64,000 bases of DNA from JANQPX01 sp041398025 (GTDB lineage: Bacteria > Pseudomonadota > Alphaproteobacteria > Geminicoccales > Geminicoccaceae), in assembly GCA_041398025.1 (NCBI GenBank), contig JAWKVM010000015.1, forward strand, positions 62,001 through 126,000. Reading direction: 5' to 3'. The notes under the pieces are model-generated. The model had not been told where the DNA came from and ran no database searches. It saw only the letters and a list, made by a program, of their open reading frames with translations. The position numbers were made by a program, and so were the translations under genes. Shown here in pieces: positions 19,058 to 28,288 of this stretch. Position 1 is the stretch's first letter. Every line of letters starts with the position of its first letter.

Positions 19058-19942
19058 ATGGCGGAGGGCAAGGTGATCAGGCTGGAGGCGGGCGACTATG
19101 CGCTTGAGCTTTGTCCCGAAGGCGGGGGGTGCATCACGGCCTTTCGTTATCGCGGCCTCGACGTCATGCGCACGGCGACGGACGCGTATTGGAAGGACTT
19201 CCAGCCGCGCGAGGCCGCCTCATTCCCGCTGGTGCCGTTTTCCAACCGCATCGCCGACGGCCGCTTCACCTATGGCGGTCGCGATTACGAGCTCCCACTG
19301 AACATACCGCCGGAGCCGCATAGCATTCACGGCGACGGCTGGCTTGCCTCCTGGACCGTCGAGGCGCACACCTCTTCACGCGCCATCCTGCTGCACGAGC
19401 CCGAGGACGCTCCCATTCCCCATCGGTCGCGCCAGATCTTCGAGCTCGACGACAACGGCCTGACCGCGACCCTGGAGATCACCAACACCGGCGAGCATGC
19501 CCTGCCCTTCGGCTGCGGCCACCACCCCTATTTCCCGCGCACCGAAGGGCTGACGCTGCAAGCCGAGGTGTCCGAGGTCTGGCTCCCCGACGAGCGGAAG
19601 CTGCCGAAGGACAAGGTTGCCCTGCCCGAGGACTGGGATCTGAACAGGCCGATCCGTCTCGCCTCGCTCGACCTCGATCATTGCTTCACGGGCTTCGGCG
19701 GCAAGGCGGTGATGCGCTGGCCGGAATCCGGACTCGAACTGACGATTAAGACCGATCCGGTGTTCGGCCATCTCGTGGTCTACGTGCCGCCGGGCAGGAG
19801 CTTCGTCTGCGTCGAGCCGGTGAGCAACGTCACCGATGGTGTCCACCAGCTCCAGGACGGACGCGACGACACCGGCCTGAAGGTGCTGGAGCCCGGCGCC
19901 AGGCTGGACGGCAAGATGCGCTTTTCAGCCGCGCTCGCCTGA
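19058..19942 (+). CDS. Aldose 1-epimerase (mutarotase) family protein
   Basis: A 294-residue cytoplasmic enzyme that interconverts the alpha and beta forms of aldoses. Motifs: SFPLVPFSNRIADGRF near residue 55, PHSIHGDGW with the catalytic-region histidine near residue 90, FGCGHHPYF with the second histidine pair, and the C-terminal FVCVEPVSN with the catalytic glutamate. The start is ATG 19058, six bases after GGGAGG; ATG 19052 is too near. It comes right after a terminator, so it is a separate unit, but the context with a sugar importer and a sugar dehydrogenase fits sugar processing. Confidence 0.92.
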   Translation: MAEGKVIRLEAGDYALELCPEGGGCITAFRYRGLDVMRTATDAYWKDFQPREAASFPLVPFSNRIADGRFTYGGRDYELPLNIPPEPHSIHGDGWLASWTVEAHTSSRAILLHEPEDAPIPHRSRQIFELDDNGLTATLEITNTGEHALPFGCGHHPYFPRTEGLTLQAEVSEVWLPDERKLPKDKVALPEDWDLNRPIRLASLDLDHCFTGFGGKAVMRWPESGLELTIKTDPVFGHLVVYVPPGRSFVCVEPVSNVTDGVHQLQDGRDDTGLKVLEPGARLDGKMRFSAALA

Positions 19943-19952
19943 GCTCCCGGCT

Positions 19953-20867
19953 TCAGTCGCCTGACGGACGATCGAGAATGCTGAGGTCGAGCCCGCTCTT
20001 GTCGCGCGAATAGCTTGCCTGATCGATGCCCGGAGCAGGCGTCTCCGATGCCGCAGCCTCAGATTTTGGGGCCGCCCGGGAGTCCGCAGGCTCGGCAATC
20101 GCCTCGTCGGCCGGCAGCTCCCAGATATAGGCATCCTTGGCCATGCCGAGCTCGATCGCATAGTTGCGCAGGCGCTCCGCCTGGTCCCTGGGCAAGCGCC
20201 GACCGATGACGATCGCATGATGCGGATTGCTGTCGTAATAGGGCTCGTGAAGCTGGAAATAAGCGTCTTTCCAGTGGCGCTGATGTTCCCCCAGCTCGTC
20301 CCAGCCTTCATCGGCATCGGACGGCGAGGCGACGATCACGGCCCAGCGATCGTCCTTGTTCGGACCATTTGCCGGACGGAACCACAGCCGGCGCCACAGT
20401 TCGCGGATGGAGAGATCGATCGACTGCTCGACCCGCTCGACTTTCGCCAGATCGGCCTCTTCCTTGTCCTTCCGCCCGCTGCCGATGTCCTCTTTGATGT
20501 CGACCGCATCCGATATGTCGGTGGCTTCGAGGAAGGCTTTTCTGAGCTCGGGAAGGGCAGCGTAGAACGTGTCGAGATCGCTGGTCGCCCTGGCGCAGCG
20601 ATCGGCCACATTGGTGAGCTTGTCCAGAAGTGCCGACGGCGTTTTCGCGTGGGCCGCCATGATCGCCTGCTCGTCGATGCCCCGATGACCGTGCAGATCG
20701 AGAGCGATGGTCAGGCGCTGCAGCAGACGTTCGGCTTCGGCTGGGATGTTCGTGGACGTGATATCGGGCCGTGTCGCGTCCGGACAAAGCAGCACCTGTG
20801 CCGGCGCTTCACTCGCGGCGACCAAGCCCGTCAGGACCGCAGCGGCAACGATCGATCGCAAGATCAT
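19953..20867 (-). CDS. Exported protein with a SPOR-like segment, unknown role
   Basis: A 304-residue protein I cannot place firmly. ATG 20867 gives a signal peptide (MILRSIVAAAVLTGLVA, cleavage near APA). Residues ~30-150 are helical and acidic (ALDLHGHRGIDEQAIM, KEDIGSGRKDKEEADLAKVE). Residues ~180-260 have the alternating pattern of a small alpha/beta domain (WAVIVASPSDADEGW, HHAIVIGRRLPRDQAERLRN), like SPOR or related periplasmic repeats. The tail is Ala/Glu/Pro-rich and probably disordered. It converges on the epimerase gene with 10 bp between the stops. Confidence 0.55.
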   Translation of the reverse strand: MILRSIVAAAVLTGLVAASEAPAQVLLCPDATRPDITSTNIPAEAERLLQRLTIALDLHGHRGIDEQAIMAAHAKTPSALLDKLTNVADRCARATSDLDTFYAALPELRKAFLEATDISDAVDIKEDIGSGRKDKEEADLAKVERVEQSIDLSIRELWRRLWFRPANGPNKDDRWAVIVASPSDADEGWDELGEHQRHWKDAYFQLHEPYYDSNPHHAIVIGRRLPRDQAERLRNYAIELGMAKDAYIWELPADEAIAEPADSRAAPKSEAAASETPAPGIDQASYSRDKSGLDLSILDRPSGD

Positions 20868-21121
20868 GGCTTTCTCTCTCAAGTCTCGGTATCTCGCGGC
20901 CAATCCTCATGCTTGCCGCATGAATCCGCGAGAGCCCCCACAGCGCCGCAGATCAAGGACAAGACATAATGAGCATTCTGATCTTTGACGCGAATAGTCA
21001 TCGGCAAGACACTGTTAATTAACGACAACTTTTTGCAAAATACAACCAAAAATATTATGACGCTACGATGACAAGCAACACATCGTCGTCTGGGCGCAGA
21101 ACTGGTTCGATGCGTTTGCCG
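20868..21121. other. AT-rich intergenic stretch
   Basis: About 250 bp between two minus-strand genes. The part from 20995 to 21065 is clearly AT-rich (TTAATTAACGACAAC and AAAATACAACCAAAAATATT). It should hold the promoter of the exported-protein gene. No gene is seen. Confidence 0.4.
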
Positions 21122-22450
21122 TCAGCTCGCCGGAACGATCTTGAAGACTTTGCCGCTCTTGCCTTCGGGGCCTTGGGAGTCGTTGGTGAGGAGATAGAGC
21201 TCGTTGTCGAGATCATGGGCGATACCGAGCAGGAAGTGCGGAAAGCCGCCCTCGATCTGGATGCGCTCGTAATTCCAGGCTTTGCCCTCCCCCTCCTCCG
21301 GCGATGCTTCATAGACGACGCCGGTGGGCTCGCCGCCGTCGATGCTCCAGTCGCCGAAGATCAGCTTGCCCTCGAACGCGGGCAGCGCCGTCCCGCGATA
21401 GACCACGCCGCCGATGGTCGAACGTCCCTCGCTTTCATCGGGGTGCTTGCCGCCATTCTTGTATTCGATGATCGGATCGATCATCCCCTCGTCGTCGCAG
21501 CCCTCGAAATGGCCCTCGAAATCGTCCCAGTCGAAGCAGTGGGTCGCTTCCTTGATCGCCCAGCCATAATTGCCGCCGGGCACGACGAGATCGATTTCCT
21601 CGTAGGAATTCTGGCCGACATCACCGGCGAACAGCCGCCCGGACCCGTCCGGATCGAACGAGATCTTGTAGGGGTTGCGAAAGCCCATCGCAAAGATCTC
21701 GCCGCGATAGCCATCCTTGCCGACAAACGGGTTGTCCTCGGGAATGCCGTAGGCGGTGCCGTTCACCTGGTCGACGTCGATCCGGAGAATCTTGCCCAGC
21801 AGATCGTCCGGCATCTGGCTGGTGCCTTCCCGCGGATAGTCGCCATTTTCGGGGGCGCTGCCACCGTCGCCGAGCGCGATGAACAGCTTGCCGTCCGGCC
21901 CGAAGGTGAGCGTGCCGGCATTATGCGCGAACTGCGGCTGGTCCACCTGCAGCACCAGGCGCTCATAGTCGGGATCCGCTTTGTTCGGATCGTCTGCGGA
22001 CACTCGGAGCTCGGCGACATGGCTGGTGTGCGTGCCCCACTCCTCGTTCATGAGGGAGTGATCCTTGCGCAGCGGCGCGCTGTAATAGACATAGACCTTG
22101 CCGTTCTCGGCAAAGTTGGGATGGAAGGCGAAGCCGAGCGCGCCGCGCTCGTCGAAGCCGGGCTCGATGGTCGGATCCAGGCGACCCTGAAAGTCGAGGA
22201 AGGGTTCGTCCAGGAGCTTGCCAGCGGCATCGATCACCCGGATGCGTCCGATCTGCTCGAGCACGAACAGCCGGCCGCTGCCATCAGGGGCTTCGGCGAG
22301 GGTCAAAGGCGAGGTCAGCCCTTCGGCCAGGAGCTCGACGCCGACCTCGGGCGCCTCCGCCTGCGCCAGGTTCGGGAGCGCGCCGAGCGCCAGCATCGCC
22401 GCCAGAGCAGCACCGCTCCCAAGGCTCGAACGTCCAACGACAGATGGCAT
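21122..22450 (-). CDS. Secreted PQQ-dependent sugar dehydrogenase (soluble aldose/sorbosone dehydrogenase fold)
   Basis: A 442-residue beta-propeller enzyme of the glucose/sorbosone dehydrogenase family. ATG 22450 follows GGGAGAA and gives a signal peptide ending near AQAEA. The family signature is visible: PLTLAEAPDGSGRLFVLEQ, GALGFAFHPNF, the catalytic-histidine segment FAHNAGTLTFGPDGKLFIA near residue 175, GKILRIDVD, GFRNPYKISFD and GDVGQNSYEEID. Known members oxidise aldoses in the periplasm with PQQ as cofactor. pqqA and pqqE lie about 1.2 kb away, which supports PQQ use here. The exact sugar is unknown. Confidence 0.88.
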   Translation of the reverse strand: MPSVVGRSSLGSGAALAAMLALGALPNLAQAEAPEVGVELLAEGLTSPLTLAEAPDGSGRLFVLEQIGRIRVIDAAGKLLDEPFLDFQGRLDPTIEPGFDERGALGFAFHPNFAENGKVYVYYSAPLRKDHSLMNEEWGTHTSHVAELRVSADDPNKADPDYERLVLQVDQPQFAHNAGTLTFGPDGKLFIALGDGGSAPENGDYPREGTSQMPDDLLGKILRIDVDQVNGTAYGIPEDNPFVGKDGYRGEIFAMGFRNPYKISFDPDGSGRLFAGDVGQNSYEEIDLVVPGGNYGWAIKEATHCFDWDDFEGHFEGCDDEGMIDPIIEYKNGGKHPDESEGRSTIGGVVYRGTALPAFEGKLIFGDWSIDGGEPTGVVYEASPEEGEGKAWNYERIQIEGGFPHFLLGIAHDLDNELYLLTNDSQGPEGKSGKVFKIVPAS

Positions 22451-22588
22451 CGATTTCTCCCGCCGCATGCGCGCTTTTTCGTGGCAATCCCGGCGCTTAG
22501 CCGTCAGGCGGCAGCATCCGATGATCAGACGCCTGAAGATAGGGATGCGCAGGAAATCATCAAGCCGCGCGGCGATGATTTCAGAACG

Positions 22589-23500
22589 CTAGGCATCGGA
22601 CGGCGTGAAGCGGCTCTGAATGAAGCGGCCGAGCTCCCTGAACTCGTCCTGATGCGGGCTGGAGCGCCGCCAGGCAAGTCCGATGGTGCGAAACGGCACG
22701 GGCTCGGCAAACGGCACGACGGCAATAGGTCCTGGGGCAATCGGTCCGGGCTCGCCGACCTCTGCGGGAATCGCCAGCGCCGGCAGAATGGTGACGCCAT
22801 AGCCGTTCGCCACCATCTGCACCACGGTCGTGAGGCTGCTCGCGCGGAATTCGTCGGTCTGCGCCGTCTGACAGACCGCCAGCGCCTGGTCGCGCAGGCA
22901 GTGGCCCTCCTCGAGCAGCAGCAGATGCTGATCGACAAGCTGCTCCTGGGTGATGGCCGCCGACTGCGCCAGGGCATGCGCGCAAGGCAGCGCCACCGAG
23001 AAAGGATCGTCGAACAGGGTCATGGTCGTGATCTCGTCGGGCTCCAGGGGAAGCGCCAGGATCAGAAGGTCGAGAGCGCCTTCGAGCAGATCGTTCACCA
23101 GCACATGGGTCTGCGATTCGCGGAGGTTGAGCACGAGATCGGGATAGGCGCGATGCACGTCCGGCAGCAGCTTCGGTAGCAGATAGGGGCCGATCGACGG
23201 GATCACCCCGAGGCGAAGCCGGCCCGCGAGCGGATGGCGATGGTGGGAGGCGAGCTCGGTCAGATCCTGCACCGACATCAGGATGTCACGCGCGCGTTTT
23301 GCGATCTCCTGGCCCTCCAGCGTCAGCAGCAGCCTGGTCGAGCCGCGCTCCACCAGGGTGACGCCGAGATGGGCTTCGAGATCCTTGATCTGCATGCTGA
23401 GCGCGGGCTGCGACACATGGCAGAGCTTCGCCGCCTTGCCGAAATGCAGCGTCTCGGCAAGCGCCGAAAAATAGCGAAGCTGTTTCAGCGTCAAATGCAC
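22589..23500 (-). CDS. oxyR: Hydrogen-peroxide sensor, LysR-family regulator OxyR
   Basis: A 303-residue transcription factor. The LysR helix-turn-helix is at the N-terminus (FGKAAKLCHVSQPALSMQI). The OxyR redox pair is present: LLEEGHCLRDQALAVC puts cysteines at about residues 200 and 209, matching the disulfide-forming cysteines 199 and 208 of E. coli OxyR. It activates peroxide defence genes when oxidised. No catalase or peroxiredoxin gene is beside it; it is divergent from pqqA with 171 bp between, so it could also act on that promoter. Confidence 0.9.
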   Translation of the reverse strand: MHLTLKQLRYFSALAETLHFGKAAKLCHVSQPALSMQIKDLEAHLGVTLVERGSTRLLLTLEGQEIAKRARDILMSVQDLTELASHHRHPLAGRLRLGVIPSIGPYLLPKLLPDVHRAYPDLVLNLRESQTHVLVNDLLEGALDLLILALPLEPDEITTMTLFDDPFSVALPCAHALAQSAAITQEQLVDQHLLLLEEGHCLRDQALAVCQTAQTDEFRASSLTTVVQMVANGYGVTILPALAIPAEVGEPGPIAPGPIAVVPFAEPVPFRTIGLAWRRSSPHQDEFRELGRFIQSRFTPSDA

Positions 23501-23573
23501 ACCAGTCGCCCCCCTTCCGATCGCAGCGGCATCGCCAAAGCGATCACTTATGAAAGGCCGAGAGCGCGGCCTC

Positions 23574-23622
23574 GATCAAGACTCCTTATCGCAGATTCAA
23601 GAAAAATCGATTTGCCTTGATC
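23574..23622. promoter_or_regulatory. Inverted repeat in the oxyR-pqqA intergenic region
   Basis: GATCAAG (23574-23580) and CTTGATC (23616-23622) are exact complements separated by 35 bp, lying between the divergent oxyR and pqqA genes. The overall size is near that of a LysR-type/OxyR footprint, but the classic OxyR ATAG repeats are not obvious, so this is a candidate only. Confidence 0.3.
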
Positions 23623-23671
23623 GCAGCGTACCCTCATGTTGAAGGTGGTAGGAATGCAATGGGAGAAAACC

Positions 23672-23749
23672 ATGCAGTGGAATACGCCGAAGATCGTTGA
23701 GATCGCCTGCGGTTGCGAGATCAACGCCTACTTCCCGGCCGACCTCTAA
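23672..23749 (+). CDS. pqqA: Coenzyme PQQ precursor peptide PqqA
   Basis: A 25-residue peptide, too short for routine gene calls. It begins MQWNTPKIVEIACG and ends CEINAYFPADL. The diagnostic feature is glutamate and tyrosine spaced E-x-x-x-Y (EINAY), the two side chains that are cross-linked to make PQQ. A good ribosome site (GGGAGA) stands 5 bp before ATG 23672. The pqqE gene follows 195 bp downstream. Two cysteines just before the glutamate (CGC) are an unusual detail. Alternative readings are unlikely given the motif and the neighbour. Confidence 0.9.
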   Translation: MQWNTPKIVEIACGCEINAYFPADL

Positions 23750-23764
23750 GGCCAGGTGACGGTC

Positions 23765-23806
23765 CGGCGGCCCGCCGGTCCAGATCACTCTGGCCTCGGG
23801 CCGCCG
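23765..23806 (+). terminator. Strong hairpin between pqqA and pqqE
   Basis: Exact 10-nt arms CGGCGGCCCG (23765-23774) and CGGGCCGCCG (23797-23806), with a further CCAG/CTGG pairing in the loop, then CCCTCTTTCGTTTCC. It lies 15 bp after the pqqA stop. It probably works as a partial terminator or mRNA-stabilising stem that lets the short precursor be made in excess over the enzyme, as known for other pqq operons; here that is inference. Confidence 0.6.
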
Positions 23807-23944
23807 AGCCCTCTTTCGTTTCCTGAATACCGGCATCACAAGATCGGTAGATGACAAAAATTGACGGGTGGGAAGGCTTGCGTTGCAACCTGACAATCTG
23901 CTGTCTTCGCCTCTGCGCAGGCGACGTATCGGCTGTCCTTCGTG

Positions 23945-25108
23945 ATGGACGGTAACGGCGTCATGCAGGCAGATGCGGACGGGCAGCCGACCAACGGTGC
24001 GAAAAAGGCGCTGCCCCCGCCCGTTTCTCTTCTTGCGGAGCTGACGCACCGCTGTCCGCTGCAATGCCCCTATTGCTCCAATCCGCTGGCCCTGGAGCGG
24101 GTGAGCGGAGAGATGGATACCGAGACCTGGTGCCGCGTGATCGACGAGGCCAACGACCTCGGCGTTCTGCAGACCCATTTTTCGGGCGGCGAGCCGACCT
24201 TGCGGCAGGATCTTGCCGATCTCATCCGCTTTGCCACCGGCATCGGCCAATACACCAACCTGATCACCGCAGGAGTCCTCCTCGACCGTGCGAAGCTGGA
24301 AAAGCTTGCCGATGCGGGGCTCGATCACCTGCAGCTCAGCATCCAGGACAGCCGCGACGCCAGCGCCAATCGCATCGGCGGCTACAAGGAAGGCCACGCC
24401 AAGAAAATGGCTGTCGCCGACTTCGTGACCGAGATCGGCCTGCCGCTCACCATCAATGCCGTGGTGCATCGCCAGAACCTCGACAATCTCGGCGAGATCA
24501 TCGCGCTCGCGGTCGAGAAGAAGGCCAGGCGACTCGAGGTCGCCCATGTTCAATATTACGGCTGGGCGCTGATGAACCGCGCCGCCCTGATGCCGACCCG
24601 CGAGCAGACCGACCGCGCGATGGACATCGTGCAGGAGGCGCAGGAGCGGCTGAAGGGCATCCTGGTGATCGACTATGTCGTGCCCGACTACTACGCACGT
24701 TATCCCAAGGCCTGCATGGGCGGCTGGGGCCGGCAGAACCTGAACGTCACGCCGTCCGGCAAGGTGCTGCCCTGCCATGCCGCCGAGACCATCGAGACCC
24801 TGACCTTCGACAACGTCAAAGAAAAACCGCTCGCCGAGATCTGGCATGACAGTGCGGCATTCAAGGCGTTTCGCGGCACGGACTGGATGGAGGAACCTTG
24901 CCGCAGCTGCGAGCGCCGCTTCACCGACTTCGGCGGCTGCCGCTGCCAGGCCTTCGCCTTCGCCGGCCGCGCGTCCGCGGTCGACCCCGCCTGCTCGTTC
25001 TCGCCGCTGCACCAGGAGCTGGTGTCGATCGCGGCCAAGGAGGCCGGCGACGCCGTCAGCGAGTTCGTCTACCGCGCGCCGAAGAACCAGCCGGCGCCGA
25101 CCTCATAG
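23945..25108 (+). CDS. pqqE: PQQ biosynthesis radical SAM protein PqqE
   Basis: A 387-residue radical SAM enzyme that forms the first carbon-carbon bond between the glutamate and tyrosine of PqqA, with PqqD as carrier. The CxxxCxxC cluster motif is CPLQCPYC near residue 38, followed by HFSGGEPTLR. The C-terminal auxiliary-cluster cysteines are visible (CMGGWGRQNLNVTPSGKVLPC, here as two ends, then CRSCERRF, GGCRCQAF and DPACSFSP). ATG 23945 follows GTG 23942; no clear ribosome site is seen. pqqB, pqqC and pqqD are not in the window, so the pathway is split across the genome. Confidence 0.94.
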   Translation: MDGNGVMQADADGQPTNGAKKALPPPVSLLAELTHRCPLQCPYCSNPLALERVSGEMDTETWCRVIDEANDLGVLQTHFSGGEPTLRQDLADLIRFATGIGQYTNLITAGVLLDRAKLEKLADAGLDHLQLSIQDSRDASANRIGGYKEGHAKKMAVADFVTEIGLPLTINAVVHRQNLDNLGEIIALAVEKKARRLEVAHVQYYGWALMNRAALMPTREQTDRAMDIVQEAQERLKGILVIDYVVPDYYARYPKACMGGWGRQNLNVTPSGKVLPCHAAETIETLTFDNVKEKPLAEIWHDSAAFKAFRGTDWMEEPCRSCERRFTDFGGCRCQAFAFAGRASAVDPACSFSPLHQELVSIAAKEAGDAVSEFVYRAPKNQPAPTS

Positions 25109-25130
25109 GCAGCTAGGCAACCGACATCTG

Positions 25131-25412
25131 CTAGTTGGCAAGAATGGGCATCGTGAAGAACGATGTCCAGTTGGTGGCGAGCGCCATGCTCTCGTCGACA
25201 CGAAATTCATTGGTCAGGACGAAGATCAGCGCCGCGGTGACCACCAGATTGACAATGCGCATGGCCTGATGGAAGCGCCGGACAGGCTCAAACGGAATGA
25301 AGGATGAAGGAATGGTCACGTAAACCGCAAAGGCGATCATGAGGTAGGACAGCAGAGGCGGCACATTGATCGGCAATTGTTGAAACAGATAGGCTTCACA
25401 GACATCTTTCAT
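25131..25412 (-). CDS. Small membrane protein, member 2 of a pair
   Basis: A 93-residue protein starting MKDVCEAYLFQQLPINVPP at ATG 25412. Two or three hydrophobic segments (LLSYLMIAFAVYVTIP, MRIVNLVVTAALIFVLT, WTSFFTMPIL). I do not recognise the family. Its plan resembles the protein encoded at 25528-25860: a hydrophobic helix, a proline turn, an AMR motif, then a helix and a tryptophan-containing last segment. It ends 22 bp from the converging pqqE stop. Confidence 0.5.
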   Translation of the reverse strand: MKDVCEAYLFQQLPINVPPLLSYLMIAFAVYVTIPSSFIPFEPVRRFHQAMRIVNLVVTAALIFVLTNEFRVDESMALATNWTSFFTMPILAN

Positions 25413-25527
25413 CGCAGCGTCTTTTCTCGAGAAGCAGTGGACCTCTGTTCTGCAAGGACATGCCGACCGTCGGCACATCCAGCGGCGGGCCGCCTGGAGA
25501 CACGTCACGCAGCAGAAGCGTTCGGAG

Positions 25528-25860
25528 CTACAACTGAATATTGTAGAGCTTGTCGAGAACCACAAAAACCGCCGAGGTCAGCCAGAAGCCGGCAATCGCA
25601 ATGGCATCGTAGAGGTGATAGCCCAAGACGGAAAAGAGAAAGAAGCCGACGAACAGCCTCATGGCGTAATAGAAGGCGTAAAAGGTCGCCGGAATGGGGC
25701 TCGGGCTCGTGAGAATGGGAATGCCCAGCGGCAGGGACATGTACAATTCAAAAAGCAGAGCGGCCACGATGATAGTTTCGACCAAACCCGCGACACCACG
25801 ATTCTTGTTGTCGCCCGGCGCGCAAGCGATATCGACGCGCCGTCCGGGCGGTTTCCCCAT
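25528..25860 (-). CDS. Small membrane protein, member 1 of a pair
   Basis: A 110-residue protein with three hydrophobic segments (VETIIVAALLFELYMSLP, YAMRLFVGFFLFSVLGYHL, AIAGFWLTSAVFVVL). The first ~25 residues are polar, so a later start is possible. The ribosome site is weak. It lies 115 bp upstream of the similar small protein on the same strand, so the two may be an old tandem duplication. Function unknown. Confidence 0.5.
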   Translation of the reverse strand: MGKPPGRRVDIACAPGDNKNRGVAGLVETIIVAALLFELYMSLPLGIPILTSPSPIPATFYAFYYAMRLFVGFFLFSVLGYHLYDAIAIAGFWLTSAVFVVLDKLYNIQL

Positions 25861-25925
25861 TCTTTAAGTCTTGGTCGGCAGGTGCCTTTAATCAAGCGAG
25901 CGTGCGATCGCTCCGAAGCCGTGCG

Positions 25926-27125
25926 CTACGCCTGCCGCAGCACCGCCACGCCCGGCAGTTCCTTGCCTTCCAGCCACTCCAGAAAAGCACCGCCGGCCGT
26001 GGAAATATAGCTGAACTGGCCGAGCACGCCGGCATTGGCGAGCGCCGCCACCGTGTCGCCGCCGCCGGCGACGGAGAGCAGCTTGCCTTCCTTGGTCATC
26101 TCGGCCGCGGCGATCGCGAGTTCCGTGGTGCCGGCATCGAACGGCTGCAGTTCGAACGCGCCGAGCGGGCCGTTCCAGACCACGGTGCGGCACTCGGCGA
26201 GCCGGTCCTCGAACATCTCGGCGCTGTGCGGCCCGATGTCGAGCATCATGCCGTCGTCCGGGATCATCTCGACCGGTGCGGTCACCGGATCCACGCCTTC
26301 CTTGAACTCCTTGGCGATCGCGCCGTCGATCGGCAGGAGAATGTCGCAGCCCTTGTCCTTGGCCTTGGCCATGATCTCCTTGGCGGTATCGAGCATCTCA
26401 TGCTCGCAGAGCGACTTGCCGATGGGCGTGCCCTGGGCGGCGAGGAAGGTGTTGGCCATGCCGCCGCCGAGGATCATGACGTCCACCTTCTCGATCAGAT
26501 TGCCGAGCAGCTCCAGCTTGGTGGAGATCTTGGCACCGCCGATCACCGCCATCACCGGACGCTTCGGCTTTTCCAGCGCCTTGGAGAGCGCCTCGATCTC
26601 CTGCTGCATCAGCGGGCCGGCGACCGCCGGCAGGCGTTCGGCGAGTCCGGTGATCGAGGCATGGGCCCGGTGCGAGCAGGAAAACGCATCGTTGACGTAG
26701 ATATCGCCGAGTGCGGCGAGCTGATCGGCAAAGGCCGGATCATTCGCCTCCTCGCCCGGATGAAAGCGCAGGTTCTCGAGCAGCAGCAGATGGCCGTAGC
26801 GCAGCGACCTGATCGCCTCCTCGACCTTGGGGCCGACGCAGTCGTCGACGAAGCCGACATCGATGCCGCGCAGCGCCTTGGCGAGCGCCGCCTGCAGCGG
26901 TTTCAGGGACATGGCGGCCTGCGGCTTGCCCTTGGGACGGCCGAAATGCGAGAGCACCACCACCTTGGCGCCGGCTGCGGACAGATCGCGCAGGCTGTCG
27001 ACCACCCGGTCAATGCGCGTGGTGTCGGTGATCTCGCCATCCTGCATCGGCACGTTGAGATCGACGCGCACCAGCACGGTCCGGCCCGAGATTTTCACGT
27101 CAGCCAGCGTCCGAAAGCCCGCCAT
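25926..27125 (-). CDS. pgk: Phosphoglycerate kinase
   Basis: Glycolytic/gluconeogenic kinase that transfers phosphate between 1,3-bisphosphoglycerate and ADP, 399 residues and full length. Signature RVDLNVPMQDG near residue 20 and the C-terminal nucleotide loop (LSVAGGGDTVAAL) with the GAFLEWLEGKELPG end. ATG 27125 follows GGGGGAG. It is last of the tkt-gap-pgk unit, 91 bp after gap. Confidence 0.98.
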   Translation of the reverse strand: MAGFRTLADVKISGRTVLVRVDLNVPMQDGEITDTTRIDRVVDSLRDLSAAGAKVVVLSHFGRPKGKPQAAMSLKPLQAALAKALRGIDVGFVDDCVGPKVEEAIRSLRYGHLLLLENLRFHPGEEANDPAFADQLAALGDIYVNDAFSCSHRAHASITGLAERLPAVAGPLMQQEIEALSKALEKPKRPVMAVIGGAKISTKLELLGNLIEKVDVMILGGGMANTFLAAQGTPIGKSLCEHEMLDTAKEIMAKAKDKGCDILLPIDGAIAKEFKEGVDPVTAPVEMIPDDGMMLDIGPHSAEMFEDRLAECRTVVWNGPLGAFELQPFDAGTTELAIAAAEMTKEGKLLSVAGGGDTVAALANAGVLGQFSYISTAGGAFLEWLEGKELPGVAVLRQA

Positions 27126-27216
27126 CGCAGGAACTCCCCCTCATCATTTTTTAAAGCTAGCGCCGCCGCCGGTCCCAACGGAATGTCAGGAGCGGCGGCA
27201 GGCGTGTTTCAGAAGA

Positions 27217-28224
<1,008 letters not shown>

Positions 28225-28288
28225 CCTAGTCACTCCCGTTTGTCGATTTTATCGCAGCCGGCACCGCGTTCCTGCGAAGAGCCGGCCC

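Noticed and set aside
21068..23179. 703-codon open frame opposite the sugar dehydrogenase and oxyR
   Set aside because: Spans two real minus-strand genes and the gap between; composition is shadow-like.
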